From Candidatus Benthicola azotiphorus (GTDB taxonomy: Bacteria > Gemmatimonadota > Gemmatimonadetes > Palauibacterales > Palauibacteraceae): DNA of 15,068 nt. The notes beneath the pieces are model-generated. The model had not been told where the DNA came from. It did no database searches and worked only from the letters and a program-made list of their open reading frames with translations. How positions within the stretch are numbered: the first letter of the stretch is position 1; each line of letters starts with the position of its first letter. The DNA lies in the NCBI GenBank assembly GCA_947581745.1, contig CANPVW010000210.1:1-15068 (forward strand), given 5' to 3'. The position numbers and the translations under genes were made by a program. Positions 5,798-12,103 of this stretch are shown piece after piece.

Positions 5798-7674
5798 GGG
5801 GTCTCGACTTTCGACTGGCCCGGGCGGCATTTCGCGACTTCGCCCGGACGTGGCCGCAACTCCTGCTCCTGTCCCTGGCGGCGAGGATCGCCGTGGCGGT
5901 CATCCTCGTGCCTGGTCTGGGGCTGGCACTTCGGATGGCCCTCTGGACACGGGGACGATCGGCACTCAGCGACGAGGAGATCCTGTTCTTCTTCCTGAGC
6001 CCGGTGGGCATCGTGACCCTGGTCCTGGTGGGCGGCGCCTCGGTCGGCGCCGCGCTGGTGGAGCAGGCGGGCTTGATGACGATCGCCCGCGGGGCGGCAG
6101 CAGATCGACGGGTGACCTGGTACGCGGCGCTGCGGCACGTCGTCGAGAAGCTGCGGGAGATTCTCGCGCTCGGCAGTCTCCTGCTGGTCAGGGTTCTCAC
6201 CCTGGGCGCGCCGATTCTGGGCCTGATCGGGGCCGTATACTGGACGTTTCTGCGCCAGCACGACATCAACTACTACCTCACGGATCGTCCACCTGAGTTC
6301 CTGCTCGCCGGCGGAATGGCGGGAGTACTCGTTGTGGGCTTCGCCGTGCTTCTGATGAACCGGGTCCTCGGCTGGATGTATGCCCTTCCGAAGCTGCTGT
6401 TCGAAGACCGCCGCCCACGCGCCGCGCTACGGGAATCGACGTCCGAATCGCGCGGCCACCGCCGGACGATCCTGGGGTGGATCACGATCTGGGCGGGCGC
6501 GGGCTGGCTGTCCTCCGCCGGGCTCACGTGGCTCATCGCTGTCCTCGGACGCGTCGTCGTGCCCCAGGCCAGTCAGTCCGTTCGTCTCCTCGCTATCATC
6601 ATCGGCTCGGTGGGGCTTCTCAGCATCGTGGTGAATCTGCTTCTGTCGTTCATGTCGGCGGCCCTGTTCGCCCTTCTCATCGTCCGGTTGTACCGGGAGC
6701 ATTCCTCCGGAGCCGGCGACCCGCCCTTCTTGATCCACGGGGCGGAATCACTCGGTGCCACGCCGGCCGTGCGAGTGACCCGCAAAGGCGTCCTGTGGGG
6801 AGCCGGCGGCGCAATGGCGGCAGCGCTGCTCGTCGCGATGGCGCTCATCGGGCGGCTCCCCACTGAAGACCGTACGATCGTGATCGCGCATCGTGGCGCG
6901 GCCCTGCACGCGCCCGAGAACACGATGGCCTCGATCCGGCGAGCGATCGAGGATGGAGCCGACCTGGTGGAGATCGACGTGCAGGAGACCGCCGACGGTG
7001 AAGTCGTCGTATTTCACGACAGCGACTTCATGAAGACCGCGGCGAGCGGGCTCAAACTGTGGGAGACAAAGAGGGAGGACCTCGAGGAGATCGACGTGGG
7101 CAGCTGGTTCGACCCGGCCTTCGCCGGAGAGCGGGTACCCACGCTCTTCGAGGTGCTGCTGGAAGCCCGAGGACACGTCGGCGTGGACATCGAGCTCAAG
7201 TACTACGGTCACGACCAGGACCTCGAGCGCAAGGTGATCGATATCGTCGAGCGGACGGACATGGTCCGGGACGTGGTCGTGATGTCGCTCAAGTACGACA
7301 AGGTACTTAAGATCCGCTCGATGCGACCGGACTGGACATACGGCCTCCTCACCACCGCGAACCTGGGGGACGCAGCCCGGTTCGACGTCGACTTCCTGGC
7401 GGTGAACCTCAAGGCGGCGACTCGTCGTTTCGTCCGACGAGCGCACACAGGAGGACGAGAAGTCTACGTGTGGACGGTGAACGATCCGTTCTCCATGTCG
7501 GCGCTGATGAGCCGCGGCGTGGACGGAATCATCACCGATGACCCGAGAATGGCGAGACGGGTGCTGGAGGTCCGCGCGGGATTGAGTCCAGCGGAGAGGC
7601 TGCTGGTAGGAATCGGAACGGAGCTGGGCGTCTTCGTGATGCCGAGGGAATGGGCTGCAGAGGAGGACGCGTGA
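5794..7674 (+). CDS. Membrane-anchored glycerophosphodiester phosphodiesterase
   Basis: This 626-residue protein has two halves. Residues 1 to about 355 are a membrane region with roughly six or seven hydrophobic segments, resembling the membrane domain fused to GDPDs in other bacteria. Residues about 360-600 form a GDPD TIM-barrel: H366-R367-G368 in IAHRGAALHA, E375-N376-T377, E393-I-D395, H408-D409, the later DIELKYYG and WTVNDP, and GVDGIITDDP at the end. The two histidines and the acidic residues are the family's general acid/base and metal ligands. The family hydrolyses glycerophosphodiesters to glycerol-3-phosphate and an alcohol; the fused form may act on membrane lipids. The start is GTG 5794, overlapping the preceding TGA by 4 bases. 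A longer in-frame ATG at 5716 lies inside the upstream gene and adds atypical residues. It is co-transcribed with the lipoprotein before it. Confidence 0.93.
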   Translation: MRGLDFRLARAAFRDFARTWPQLLLLSLAARIAVAVILVPGLGLALRMALWTRGRSALSDEEILFFFLSPVGIVTLVLVGGASVGAALVEQAGLMTIARGAAADRRVTWYAALRHVVEKLREILALGSLLLVRVLTLGAPILGLIGAVYWTFLRQHDINYYLTDRPPEFLLAGGMAGVLVVGFAVLLMNRVLGWMYALPKLLFEDRRPRAALRESTSESRGHRRTILGWITIWAGAGWLSSAGLTWLIAVLGRVVVPQASQSVRLLAIIIGSVGLLSIVVNLLLSFMSAALFALLIVRLYREHSSGAGDPPFLIHGAESLGATPAVRVTRKGVLWGAGGAMAAALLVAMALIGRLPTEDRTIVIAHRGAALHAPENTMASIRRAIEDGADLVEIDVQETADGEVVVFHDSDFMKTAASGLKLWETKREDLEEIDVGSWFDPAFAGERVPTLFEVLLEARGHVGVDIELKYYGHDQDLERKVIDIVERTDMVRDVVVMSLKYDKVLKIRSMRPDWTYGLLTTANLGDAARFDVDFLAVNLKAATRRFVRRAHTGGREVYVWTVNDPFSMSALMSRGVDGIITDDPRMARRVLEVRAGLSPAERLLVGIGTELGVFVMPREWAAEEDA

Positions 7675-7678
7675 CGCG

Positions 7679-7698
7679 GTGCCGACCGGAGGCGGCAC
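7679..7698 (+). terminator. Small hairpin after the GDPD gene
   Basis: GTGCCG (7679-7684) and CGGCAC (7693-7698) form a 6-base-pair stem with an 8-base loop, beginning 5 bases after the stop. There is no T-run, so it is only a weak terminator candidate. Confidence 0.25.
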
Positions 7699-7712
7699 GT
7701 GGGGTCGTACGC

Positions 7713-7720
7713 TAGATTTG
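7713..7720 (+). promoter_or_regulatory. TAGATTTG box, possible promoter of the OmpA-family gene
   Basis: TAGATTTG fits the TAnnTTTG -7 element described for Bacteroidota promoters. The same 9-mer, TAGATTTGC, recurs at 13561 before another gene. Transcription would start near 7725, about 50 bases before the coding start. The usual TTTG -33 partner is not seen, which weakens the call. Confidence 0.35.
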
Positions 7721-7760
7721 CTGTTTCGACGGTGAGAGCTTTACCCGATGCTCATCCAAC

Positions 7761-7766
7761 AGGGGG
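7761..7766 (+). promoter_or_regulatory. Shine-Dalgarno for the OmpA-family gene
   Basis: AGGGGG ends 7 bases before GTG 7774 but 13 bases before ATG 7780. It therefore slightly favours the GTG; the two starts differ by only two codons. Confidence 0.45.
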
Positions 7767-7773
7767 CTCAGAA

Positions 7774-9240
7774 GTGGATATGACGCGATTCCTGAAGCGG
7801 AACCTCGGCGGCCTGGCGTTCGCGGCCGCAATCCTCGTGTCAGCGGCCGGGCCGGCGCGGGCTCAGATTCGGGACGGCACGGGCGGCCTGGAGATCAACG
7901 CATTCTACGGCCTGCTCAACGGGCTCGGAGACACCGAGTACGAGAACGATGTGGTGCCGTGGCGGCTCGACAACGACCCGTACTTCGGCGGCCGTCTCGG
8001 CTACGTCCTCGATTTCGGCCTCGGTGTCGAGGGCTTCTTCGGCTACGTGGACTCCAAGGTCGTGGGATCGCAGTACGAAGGCGCCGGCGCGACGGTACTC
8101 AACTACGGGGGCGATCTCACCTACAACTTCAACCTGGCGCGCAGCATCCAGCTGTCGGTTCTCGGCGGGGCTGGCCTGCAGAGCTTCGATCTGGACGTCG
8201 ACGGCCTCGACAGCGAGTCGGCGCTGACCTGGAACTACGGCGCGGCACTGAAGATCTTCCCGACCCGGTGGCTCGGCTTCCGGTTCGACTGGCGGAACTA
8301 CGTATCGCCGGACGGTCTGCAGGATGCACGGGAATTCATCAATCCGGGTGCGGCCCCGAAGGAGACCCTGCTGTCGACCGAGTGGACCGCCGGTCTGTCG
8401 TTCTTCCTGTGGGGTCCGAAGGACTCGGACGGCGACGGTGTGGAGGACAATGACGATCTCTGCCCCGATACTCCGAAGGGCGTCAAGGTGGACTCGACGG
8501 GCTGCCCGCTCGACGCCGACATGGACGGAGTGGGCGACTACATGGACCAGTGTCCCAACACACCGCGTGGAGCCGTCGTCGATGAGACGGGCTGCCCGCT
8601 GGACAGCGACGCGGACGGCGTGTTCGATGGCCTGGACCAGTGTCCCGCGACTCCGAAGGGAGCGGAAGTCGACGCGAAGGGCTGTCCGAGTGACCGCGAC
8701 GGCGACGGGGTGTTCTTCGGCATCGACCTGTGCCCGAACACGCCTGCGGGTGTGGTGGTCAACGCGACCGGCTGTCCGGTGGACAGCGACGGTGACGGCG
8801 TGTTCGACGGCCCGGACGCCTGCCCGAACACGCCCGCAGGAGCGCGGGTGGACGCGCGGGGCTGTCTCGTCCAGCTCGAGCTTCGGAACGTGGAGTTCGA
8901 GTTCAACAGCTTCGAGCTCACGCGCTCGGCGCGCAGCTACCTGTCAGACCTGGCAGGTCAGATCGTCCAGCAGGCCGATCCCGAAGGCACGGGCCGGCTG
9001 GAGCTGCGCGGGTTCACGGACTCCGTCGGCGCGGAGGCTTACAACCAGCGGCTCAGCGAGAGCAGGGCGGAAGCCGTCAGGGACTTCCTGCTGAGCACAA
9101 GCATGGAGATGGAGAAGTTCATCGACCGGCTCGACGCGGTGGGCTACGGCGAAGCCGACCCGGTGGCGACGAACGACACCGAGGAGGGCCGTGCGCGGAA
9201 CCGACGGGTGGAGCTGCACATCATTCAGCCGGGCAACTAG
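7774..9240 (+). CDS. OmpA-family outer-membrane protein with TSP type-3 repeats
   Basis: This is a protein of about 488 residues. The signal peptide ends GPARA before QIRDGTG. Residues of about 30-210 form an outer-membrane beta-barrel with alternating aromatic strands (LTYNFNLARSIQLSVLGGAG, WLGFRFDWRNYV). Five thrombospondin type-3 repeats follow at 8422-8865, each of the form DxDxDGVxDxxDxCPxTPxGxxVDxxGC and rich in Ca2+-ligand Asp with paired Cys. The C-terminus is an OmpA domain with GFTDSVGAEAYNQRLSESRA and GYGEADPVATNDTEEGRARNRRVE. These contain the Asp and Arg that bind the diaminopimelate of peptidoglycan. It links the outer membrane to the cell wall, with the calcium-stiffened linker as spacer. 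GTG 7774 or ATG 7780 is the start; an earlier GTG at 7699 would spoil the signal peptide. It appears to be transcribed alone, with a hairpin behind it. Confidence 0.93.
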   Translation: MDMTRFLKRNLGGLAFAAAILVSAAGPARAQIRDGTGGLEINAFYGLLNGLGDTEYENDVVPWRLDNDPYFGGRLGYVLDFGLGVEGFFGYVDSKVVGSQYEGAGATVLNYGGDLTYNFNLARSIQLSVLGGAGLQSFDLDVDGLDSESALTWNYGAALKIFPTRWLGFRFDWRNYVSPDGLQDAREFINPGAAPKETLLSTEWTAGLSFFLWGPKDSDGDGVEDNDDLCPDTPKGVKVDSTGCPLDADMDGVGDYMDQCPNTPRGAVVDETGCPLDSDADGVFDGLDQCPATPKGAEVDAKGCPSDRDGDGVFFGIDLCPNTPAGVVVNATGCPVDSDGDGVFDGPDACPNTPAGARVDARGCLVQLELRNVEFEFNSFELTRSARSYLSDLAGQIVQQADPEGTGRLELRGFTDSVGAEAYNQRLSESRAEAVRDFLLSTSMEMEKFIDRLDAVGYGEADPVATNDTEEGRARNRRVELHIIQPGN

Positions 9241-9267
9241 ACCGGTACGAAGATGCCGGAACGCCGG

Positions 9268-9300
9268 ACGGCCCGTTCCCGCTCACGGGGGATGGGCCGT
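9268..9300 (+). terminator. Hairpin between the OmpA gene and the channel-like gene
   Basis: Arms 9268-9280 and 9288-9300 pair over 13 positions with two G-T wobbles around a 7-base loop (core ACGGCCC/GGGCCGT). It starts 27 bases after the OmpA stop and is followed by TCAAACAAC, not a T-run. It probably ends or protects the OmpA message. Because it lies only 20 bases before the next start, it may let some transcription through. Confidence 0.62.
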
Positions 9301-9320
9301 TCAAACAACAAGGAAGACCG

Positions 9321-10136
9321 ATGAAAAACACCGAGTTCTCCCGCCGGCTCGTGTCGGCGTTCGTCGTGCTGGCCGTGCTGGTCTCGGCAGGGCCCGGACT
9401 GGCCCAGGAACAGGCCGGCGGTAACGCGGCGGCGCAGGCCAACAACCCGCTGGCGAACATGACCGCCCTGAACTTCCAGGACTACTACATCGGGGAGCTC
9501 ACGGAGTCCGACCGGGCGGCGAACCAGTTCTGGGTGCGGTTCGCGAAGCCGTTCAAGCTCGTGGGCGGGGACTGGTTGATGCGAGCCTCGCTGCCCGTGC
9601 CCACGCAGCCGACCCCTCCGGACGGTGACACGAAGACCGGGCTGGGAGACCTGAACGTCTTCGCCTCGTACCTGTTCAAGACCAAGGACCCGGCCCTGAG
9701 CGTGGGGCTCGGGCCCCAGATCACCATTCCCACCGCGACCAGCGACTACCTGGGATCGCAGAAGTGGTCCGCCGGCTTCGCGCACGTCCTGTTCAATGCC
9801 AAGTCTCCGAAGCTCCAGTGGGGCTACCTGCTCACCTGGCAGCACAGCTTCGCCGGATCCGACGACCGGGCCACGGTGAACACGGGCGCCTTCCAGCCGT
9901 TCGCCATGTACCAGATCGGCAACCACTTCTACCTTCGCTCGGCGCCGATCTGGGTTTACAACTTCGAGACCGACGGGTACACCATCCCGCTCGGGCTGGG
10001 CATCGGCAAGGTCATCCCGAAGGGCAAGACGGTGTACAACATCTTCGTGGAACCGCAGTTCTCGGTGGCCGACGACGGGGCGGGATGGGCGGAGTGGCAG
10101 ATCTTCGTCGGCTTCAACATGCAGTTCATCGGATAG
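9321..10136 (+). CDS. Outer-membrane channel-like beta-barrel protein (phenol-degradation MetA/'neuromedin U'-type family)
   Basis: The 271 residues open with a signal peptide (MKNTEFSRRLVSAFVVLAVL) and probable cleavage after GPGLA28, then QEQ. The mature part has NPLANMTALNFQDYY near its start, then alternating hydrophobic/polar strands and glycines typical of a barrel: FWVRFAKPFKL, LRASLPVPTQPT, GLGDLNVFASYLF, SVGLGPQITIPTAT, YNIFVEPQFSV. It ends in WQIFVGFNMQFIG, a membrane-strand-like C-terminus although not ending in Phe. The combination of 'GDLNVFASYLF' and 'GPQITIPTAT' is seen in outer-membrane proteins often labelled transporter or 'neuromedin U'. These are probably passive channels, with no proven substrate. 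AGGAAG (9311-9316) precedes the ATG. The VOC lipoprotein gene starts 33 bases after the stop, so they may share an mRNA. The exact family is moderately certain. Confidence 0.75.
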   Translation: MKNTEFSRRLVSAFVVLAVLVSAGPGLAQEQAGGNAAAQANNPLANMTALNFQDYYIGELTESDRAANQFWVRFAKPFKLVGGDWLMRASLPVPTQPTPPDGDTKTGLGDLNVFASYLFKTKDPALSVGLGPQITIPTATSDYLGSQKWSAGFAHVLFNAKSPKLQWGYLLTWQHSFAGSDDRATVNTGAFQPFAMYQIGNHFYLRSAPIWVYNFETDGYTIPLGLGIGKVIPKGKTVYNIFVEPQFSVADDGAGWAEWQIFVGFNMQFIG

Positions 10137-10149
10137 GATCAGCAGGATT

Positions 10150-10161
10150 CCTCAATTGAGG
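10150..10161 (+). promoter_or_regulatory. Palindrome overlapping the VOC gene's ribosome-binding site
   Basis: CCTCAATTGAGG is a perfect 12-base palindrome. Its right half, with the next G, forms the only Shine-Dalgarno (TGAGGG, 10157-10162), 7 bases before ATG 10170. It could be a protein operator or an intermolecular RNA pairing site; as a hairpin it has almost no loop, so folding within one strand is weak. Confidence 0.35.
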
Positions 10162-10169
10162 GCTAGACA

Positions 10170-11039
10170 ATGACTCGACCACCTACGACCGCGCACTCGA
10201 TCCTCCTGCTGCCCCTGGCTCTCCTGGCGGCGTGCTCGCCGAAGCAGGACCCGGATCTCTCCGGCATGTCCTTCTCGGAGGACCCGCTGGTCGGCAAGGT
10301 CGTGTGGAACGACCTGATCACCGAGGACGTGGAAGCGGCACGCCGCTTCTACGGACGGCTGTTCGGGTGGACGTTCGAGAGCTCGTCGCGCGGCGGCCGC
10401 GAGTACGTGCTCGCGCGCTCCGGCGACGTGTACGTGGCGGGGATGGTGCCCGTCGATCGTCCGCCTGACGGGACTAACTTCTCCCGGTGGTTGCCCTACG
10501 TGTCGGTCGAGGACGTGGATGACGCGGTGTCTCGCGCGGTGTCCGCGGGCGGCACAGTCGCTGTGGAGCCCAGGAAGGTCGCCCTCGGCCAGGTCGCGGC
10601 CATCATCGATCCGGAAGGCGCCGTCATCGGGCTCGCGAGAAGCGACATCGGCGACCCGGACGATCGGACGACGGCAGCCGCACCCGGACGGGTCGTCTGG
10701 ACGGAGCTTCTCTCCGACGACTCCGGCGCGGCCGCCGCGTTCTACGAGGCTGTCGTGGGCTACGATGCGAAGGCGGTGGAACGCCGTGGAGGCACCTACA
10801 CGATGCTCGCGAACCGGGGCGTCGATCGGGCCGGAATCCTCCAGAACCCTTCCGAGAACTGGGACCCCGTATGGCTCACCTACATCGCGGTCCAGGATCC
10901 CGCGGCGGCGGCAGCCCGGGCCGAATCCCTCGGCGGCGAGATCCTGCTGGCCGTCTCGCCCGACGTACGTGAGGGGACCCTGGCGGTGGTCGCGGACCCG
11001 ACGGGCGCCGTGCTCGTTCTTCAGAAGTCGTCCACGTGA
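10170..11039 (+). CDS. Lipoprotein with two VOC (glyoxalase/bleomycin-resistance fold) domains
   Basis: The 289-residue protein has a lipoprotein signal ending LLAAC with Cys22. Two VOC domains follow. The first (about 40-160) opens VVWNDLITEDVEAARRFYGR and LFGW and ends QVAAIIDPEGAVIGL. The second (about 170-287) opens VVWTELLSDDSGAAAAFYEA and closes LAVVADPTGAVLVLQ. The motif W-x-(D/E)-L-x-(T/S)-x-D-x-x-x-A-x-x-FY is that of the two-domain Cfp30B-like VOC proteins. The usual first metal-ligand position carries Asn and Thr rather than His or Glu, so metal catalysis is doubtful and ligand binding more likely. VOC proteins are normally cytoplasmic, so lipidation is unusual. Ser at +2 fits outer-membrane sorting by the E. 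coli rule. It lies 33 bases after the channel-like gene and 15 bases before the small lipoprotein gene, so an operon is likely. Confidence 0.9.
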   Translation: MTRPPTTAHSILLLPLALLAACSPKQDPDLSGMSFSEDPLVGKVVWNDLITEDVEAARRFYGRLFGWTFESSSRGGREYVLARSGDVYVAGMVPVDRPPDGTNFSRWLPYVSVEDVDDAVSRAVSAGGTVAVEPRKVALGQVAAIIDPEGAVIGLARSDIGDPDDRTTAAAPGRVVWTELLSDDSGAAAAFYEAVVGYDAKAVERRGGTYTMLANRGVDRAGILQNPSENWDPVWLTYIAVQDPAAAAARAESLGGEILLAVSPDVREGTLAVVADPTGAVLVLQKSST

Positions 11040-11054
11040 GCGCGAGGAACGATC

Positions 11055-11213
11055 ATGCTTAGACTCATCCGAAACTTCGCGATCGTGCTGATCGTGCTCG
11101 CGGCGACTTTGTCCCTCGGCGCCTGCTCCGGAAACGTGGGAGTGGGGGTAAGCGTCGGCGTACCGATCGGAAACCACGGCTACATGAGCGTCGGAACCAG
11201 TCGCTGGTACTGA
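11055..11213 (+). CDS. Small (52-residue) glycine/valine-rich lipoprotein
   Basis: ATG 11055 opens a 52-codon frame: MLRLIRNFAIVLIVLAATLS then LGAC with Cys24. After the lipobox come only about 28 residues: SGNVGVGVSVGVPIGNHGYM and SVGTSRWY. The mature peptide alternates Gly/Val/Ser as a short beta-hairpin or surface tag might, and ends in Trp-Tyr. A Shine-Dalgarno GAGGA (11044-11048) stands 6 bases before the ATG, and the start lies 15 bases after the VOC stop, which indicates co-expression. The canonical lipobox, basic n-region and RBS make it a real gene despite its size. Function is unknown; similar small glycine-rich lipoproteins occur in other Gram-negatives but I know of no assigned role. 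Confidence 0.8.
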   Translation: MLRLIRNFAIVLIVLAATLSLGACSGNVGVGVSVGVPIGNHGYMSVGTSRWY

Positions 11214-11262
11214 GCCACGCAGGCCGGGACCGCCGGGGGGAGCAGGGACCGGCCGGGCAGTG

Positions 11263-11268
11263 TATACT
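11263..11268 (+). promoter_or_regulatory. Possible -10 box for the beta-barrel gene
   Basis: TATACT matches TATAAT at five of six positions and stands out in very GC-rich DNA. It puts the transcription start near 11275, about 43 bases before ATG 11318. No recognisable -35 lies 17 bases upstream. A weak GGCCGG/CCGGCC repeat (11222-11227 and 11249-11254) just before it may be a leftover terminator of the preceding operon. Confidence 0.4.
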
Positions 11269-11317
11269 GTCGCCGGACGTATTTCCATTCACAGCCAACT
11301 CCAGAAGGCAGAACAAG

Positions 11318-12010
11318 ATGAGCAGATTCACCACGCGGGTTCTGAGCGCGGCGCTGTGCGCGATCGCATGGCTGGCGGTCGTTCCCACGCCGGCCACCGC
11401 TCAAGAGCGGAGTTTTCGCGAAGAGAAGTGGCAGTTCTTCATTCCACTCAACTTCACCTTCTCCAAGACACTCGATGGGCAGAACGGGTCGTCGGCCGAT
11501 GTGAACAACGATGTCAGCTGGGGCATCGGATTCGGATACAACTTCAACGACCGGTTCATGCTGGGGTTCCAGACGACGTGGCTGAGCGCCAGCTACAACG
11601 CGACCATCCCTTACGACGACAATGGGAACGGGACGCAGGATGGGACGACCACGATCGGAGGCAACCTGGACGCCGCATCCATCCAGGCGGTTGGACAGCT
11701 CAATTTCATGGAGTCGAAGTTCACGCCCTTCGTCCGGGGCAACCTCGGCATCAACTACCTCGACTCCAACATCCCGAGCGCCCCTCCGCAGGGCTCGTGC
11801 TGGTGGGATCCGTGGTGGGGCTACGTCTGCGGGACCTGGCAGCCGACCTACACACGGACGTCGTTCGCGTTCGGCGGCTCCGTGGGACTCCGGAAGGAGT
11901 TCGGGAGGAGTTTCTTCCTGGAGGGAAGCTACAACCTGGGGTGGATCGCGTTCGCGAACAGCACTCCGACGTTGTCGGCCATCGAGCTCAACATCGGCTG
12001 GCTGTTCTAG
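11318..12010 (+). CDS. Outer-membrane beta-barrel protein with tryptophan-rich Cys-Cys loop
   Basis: This 230-residue protein has a signal peptide cleaved probably after PTPATA28, before QERSFREEKW. Strands rich in aromatic residues follow: KWQFFIPLNFTFSKT, WGIGFGYNFNDRFMLGFQTT, FTPFVRGNLGINYL, TSFAFGGSVGLRKEF, FFLEGSYNLGWIAF. The protein ends LSAIELNIGWLF with the terminal Phe that signals BAM-dependent barrel insertion. Size and pattern fit an eight-stranded OmpA/OmpX-like barrel without a soluble domain. Between strands, residues 161-171 read CWWDPWWGYVC, an exposed loop with two Cys and four Trp that may form a disulfide. AGAAGG (11303-11308) precedes the ATG. The gene seems to stand alone, and a hairpin follows the stop. 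Ligand or role unknown. Confidence 0.87.
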   Translation: MSRFTTRVLSAALCAIAWLAVVPTPATAQERSFREEKWQFFIPLNFTFSKTLDGQNGSSADVNNDVSWGIGFGYNFNDRFMLGFQTTWLSASYNATIPYDDNGNGTQDGTTTIGGNLDAASIQAVGQLNFMESKFTPFVRGNLGINYLDSNIPSAPPQGSCWWDPWWGYVCGTWQPTYTRTSFAFGGSVGLRKEFGRSFFLEGSYNLGWIAFANSTPTLSAIELNIGWLF

Positions 12011-12068
12011 CGGACGACGAAGCGGAAACCATGCGCCGCGGTGAATGACGGACGCGTGGACAGGTTCG

Positions 12069-12098
12069 CGGCCGGCTCGGATCCCACCGGGCCGGCCG
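12069..12098. terminator. Shared bidirectional hairpin between convergent genes
   Basis: Arms 12069-12080 and 12087-12098 (CGGCCGGCTCGG and CCGGGCCGGCCG) pair over 12 positions with one T-G wobble and a 6-base loop. TTTCATT follows on the plus strand. It lies 58 bases after the barrel stop and 5 bases beyond the stop of the minus-strand PhoD gene, so it can end both transcripts. Confidence 0.78.
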
Positions 12099-12103
12099 TT
12101 TCA

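Noticed and set aside
4379..5830. Minus-strand open frame of 483 codons opposite the lipoprotein gene
   Set aside because: It has low-complexity Arg/His/Gly composition, no signal or motif and no Shine-Dalgarno. The plus-strand gene has RBS, signal, lipobox and membrane helix.
7699..7773. N-terminal extension of the OmpA-family gene from GTG 7699
   Set aside because: It would place 25 residues before a well-formed signal peptide and starts inside the small hairpin and promoter-like region.
8422..8865. Tandem repeats considered as a CRISPR or satellite array
   Set aside because: The repeats lie in frame within the OmpA-family gene and encode TSP3 units with conserved Asp, Cys and Pro. They are protein repeats, not a CRISPR array.
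10152..11288. Minus-strand open frame of 378 codons opposite the VOC lipoprotein
   Set aside because: No recognisable domain, while the plus strand carries two clear VOC domains over the same bases.
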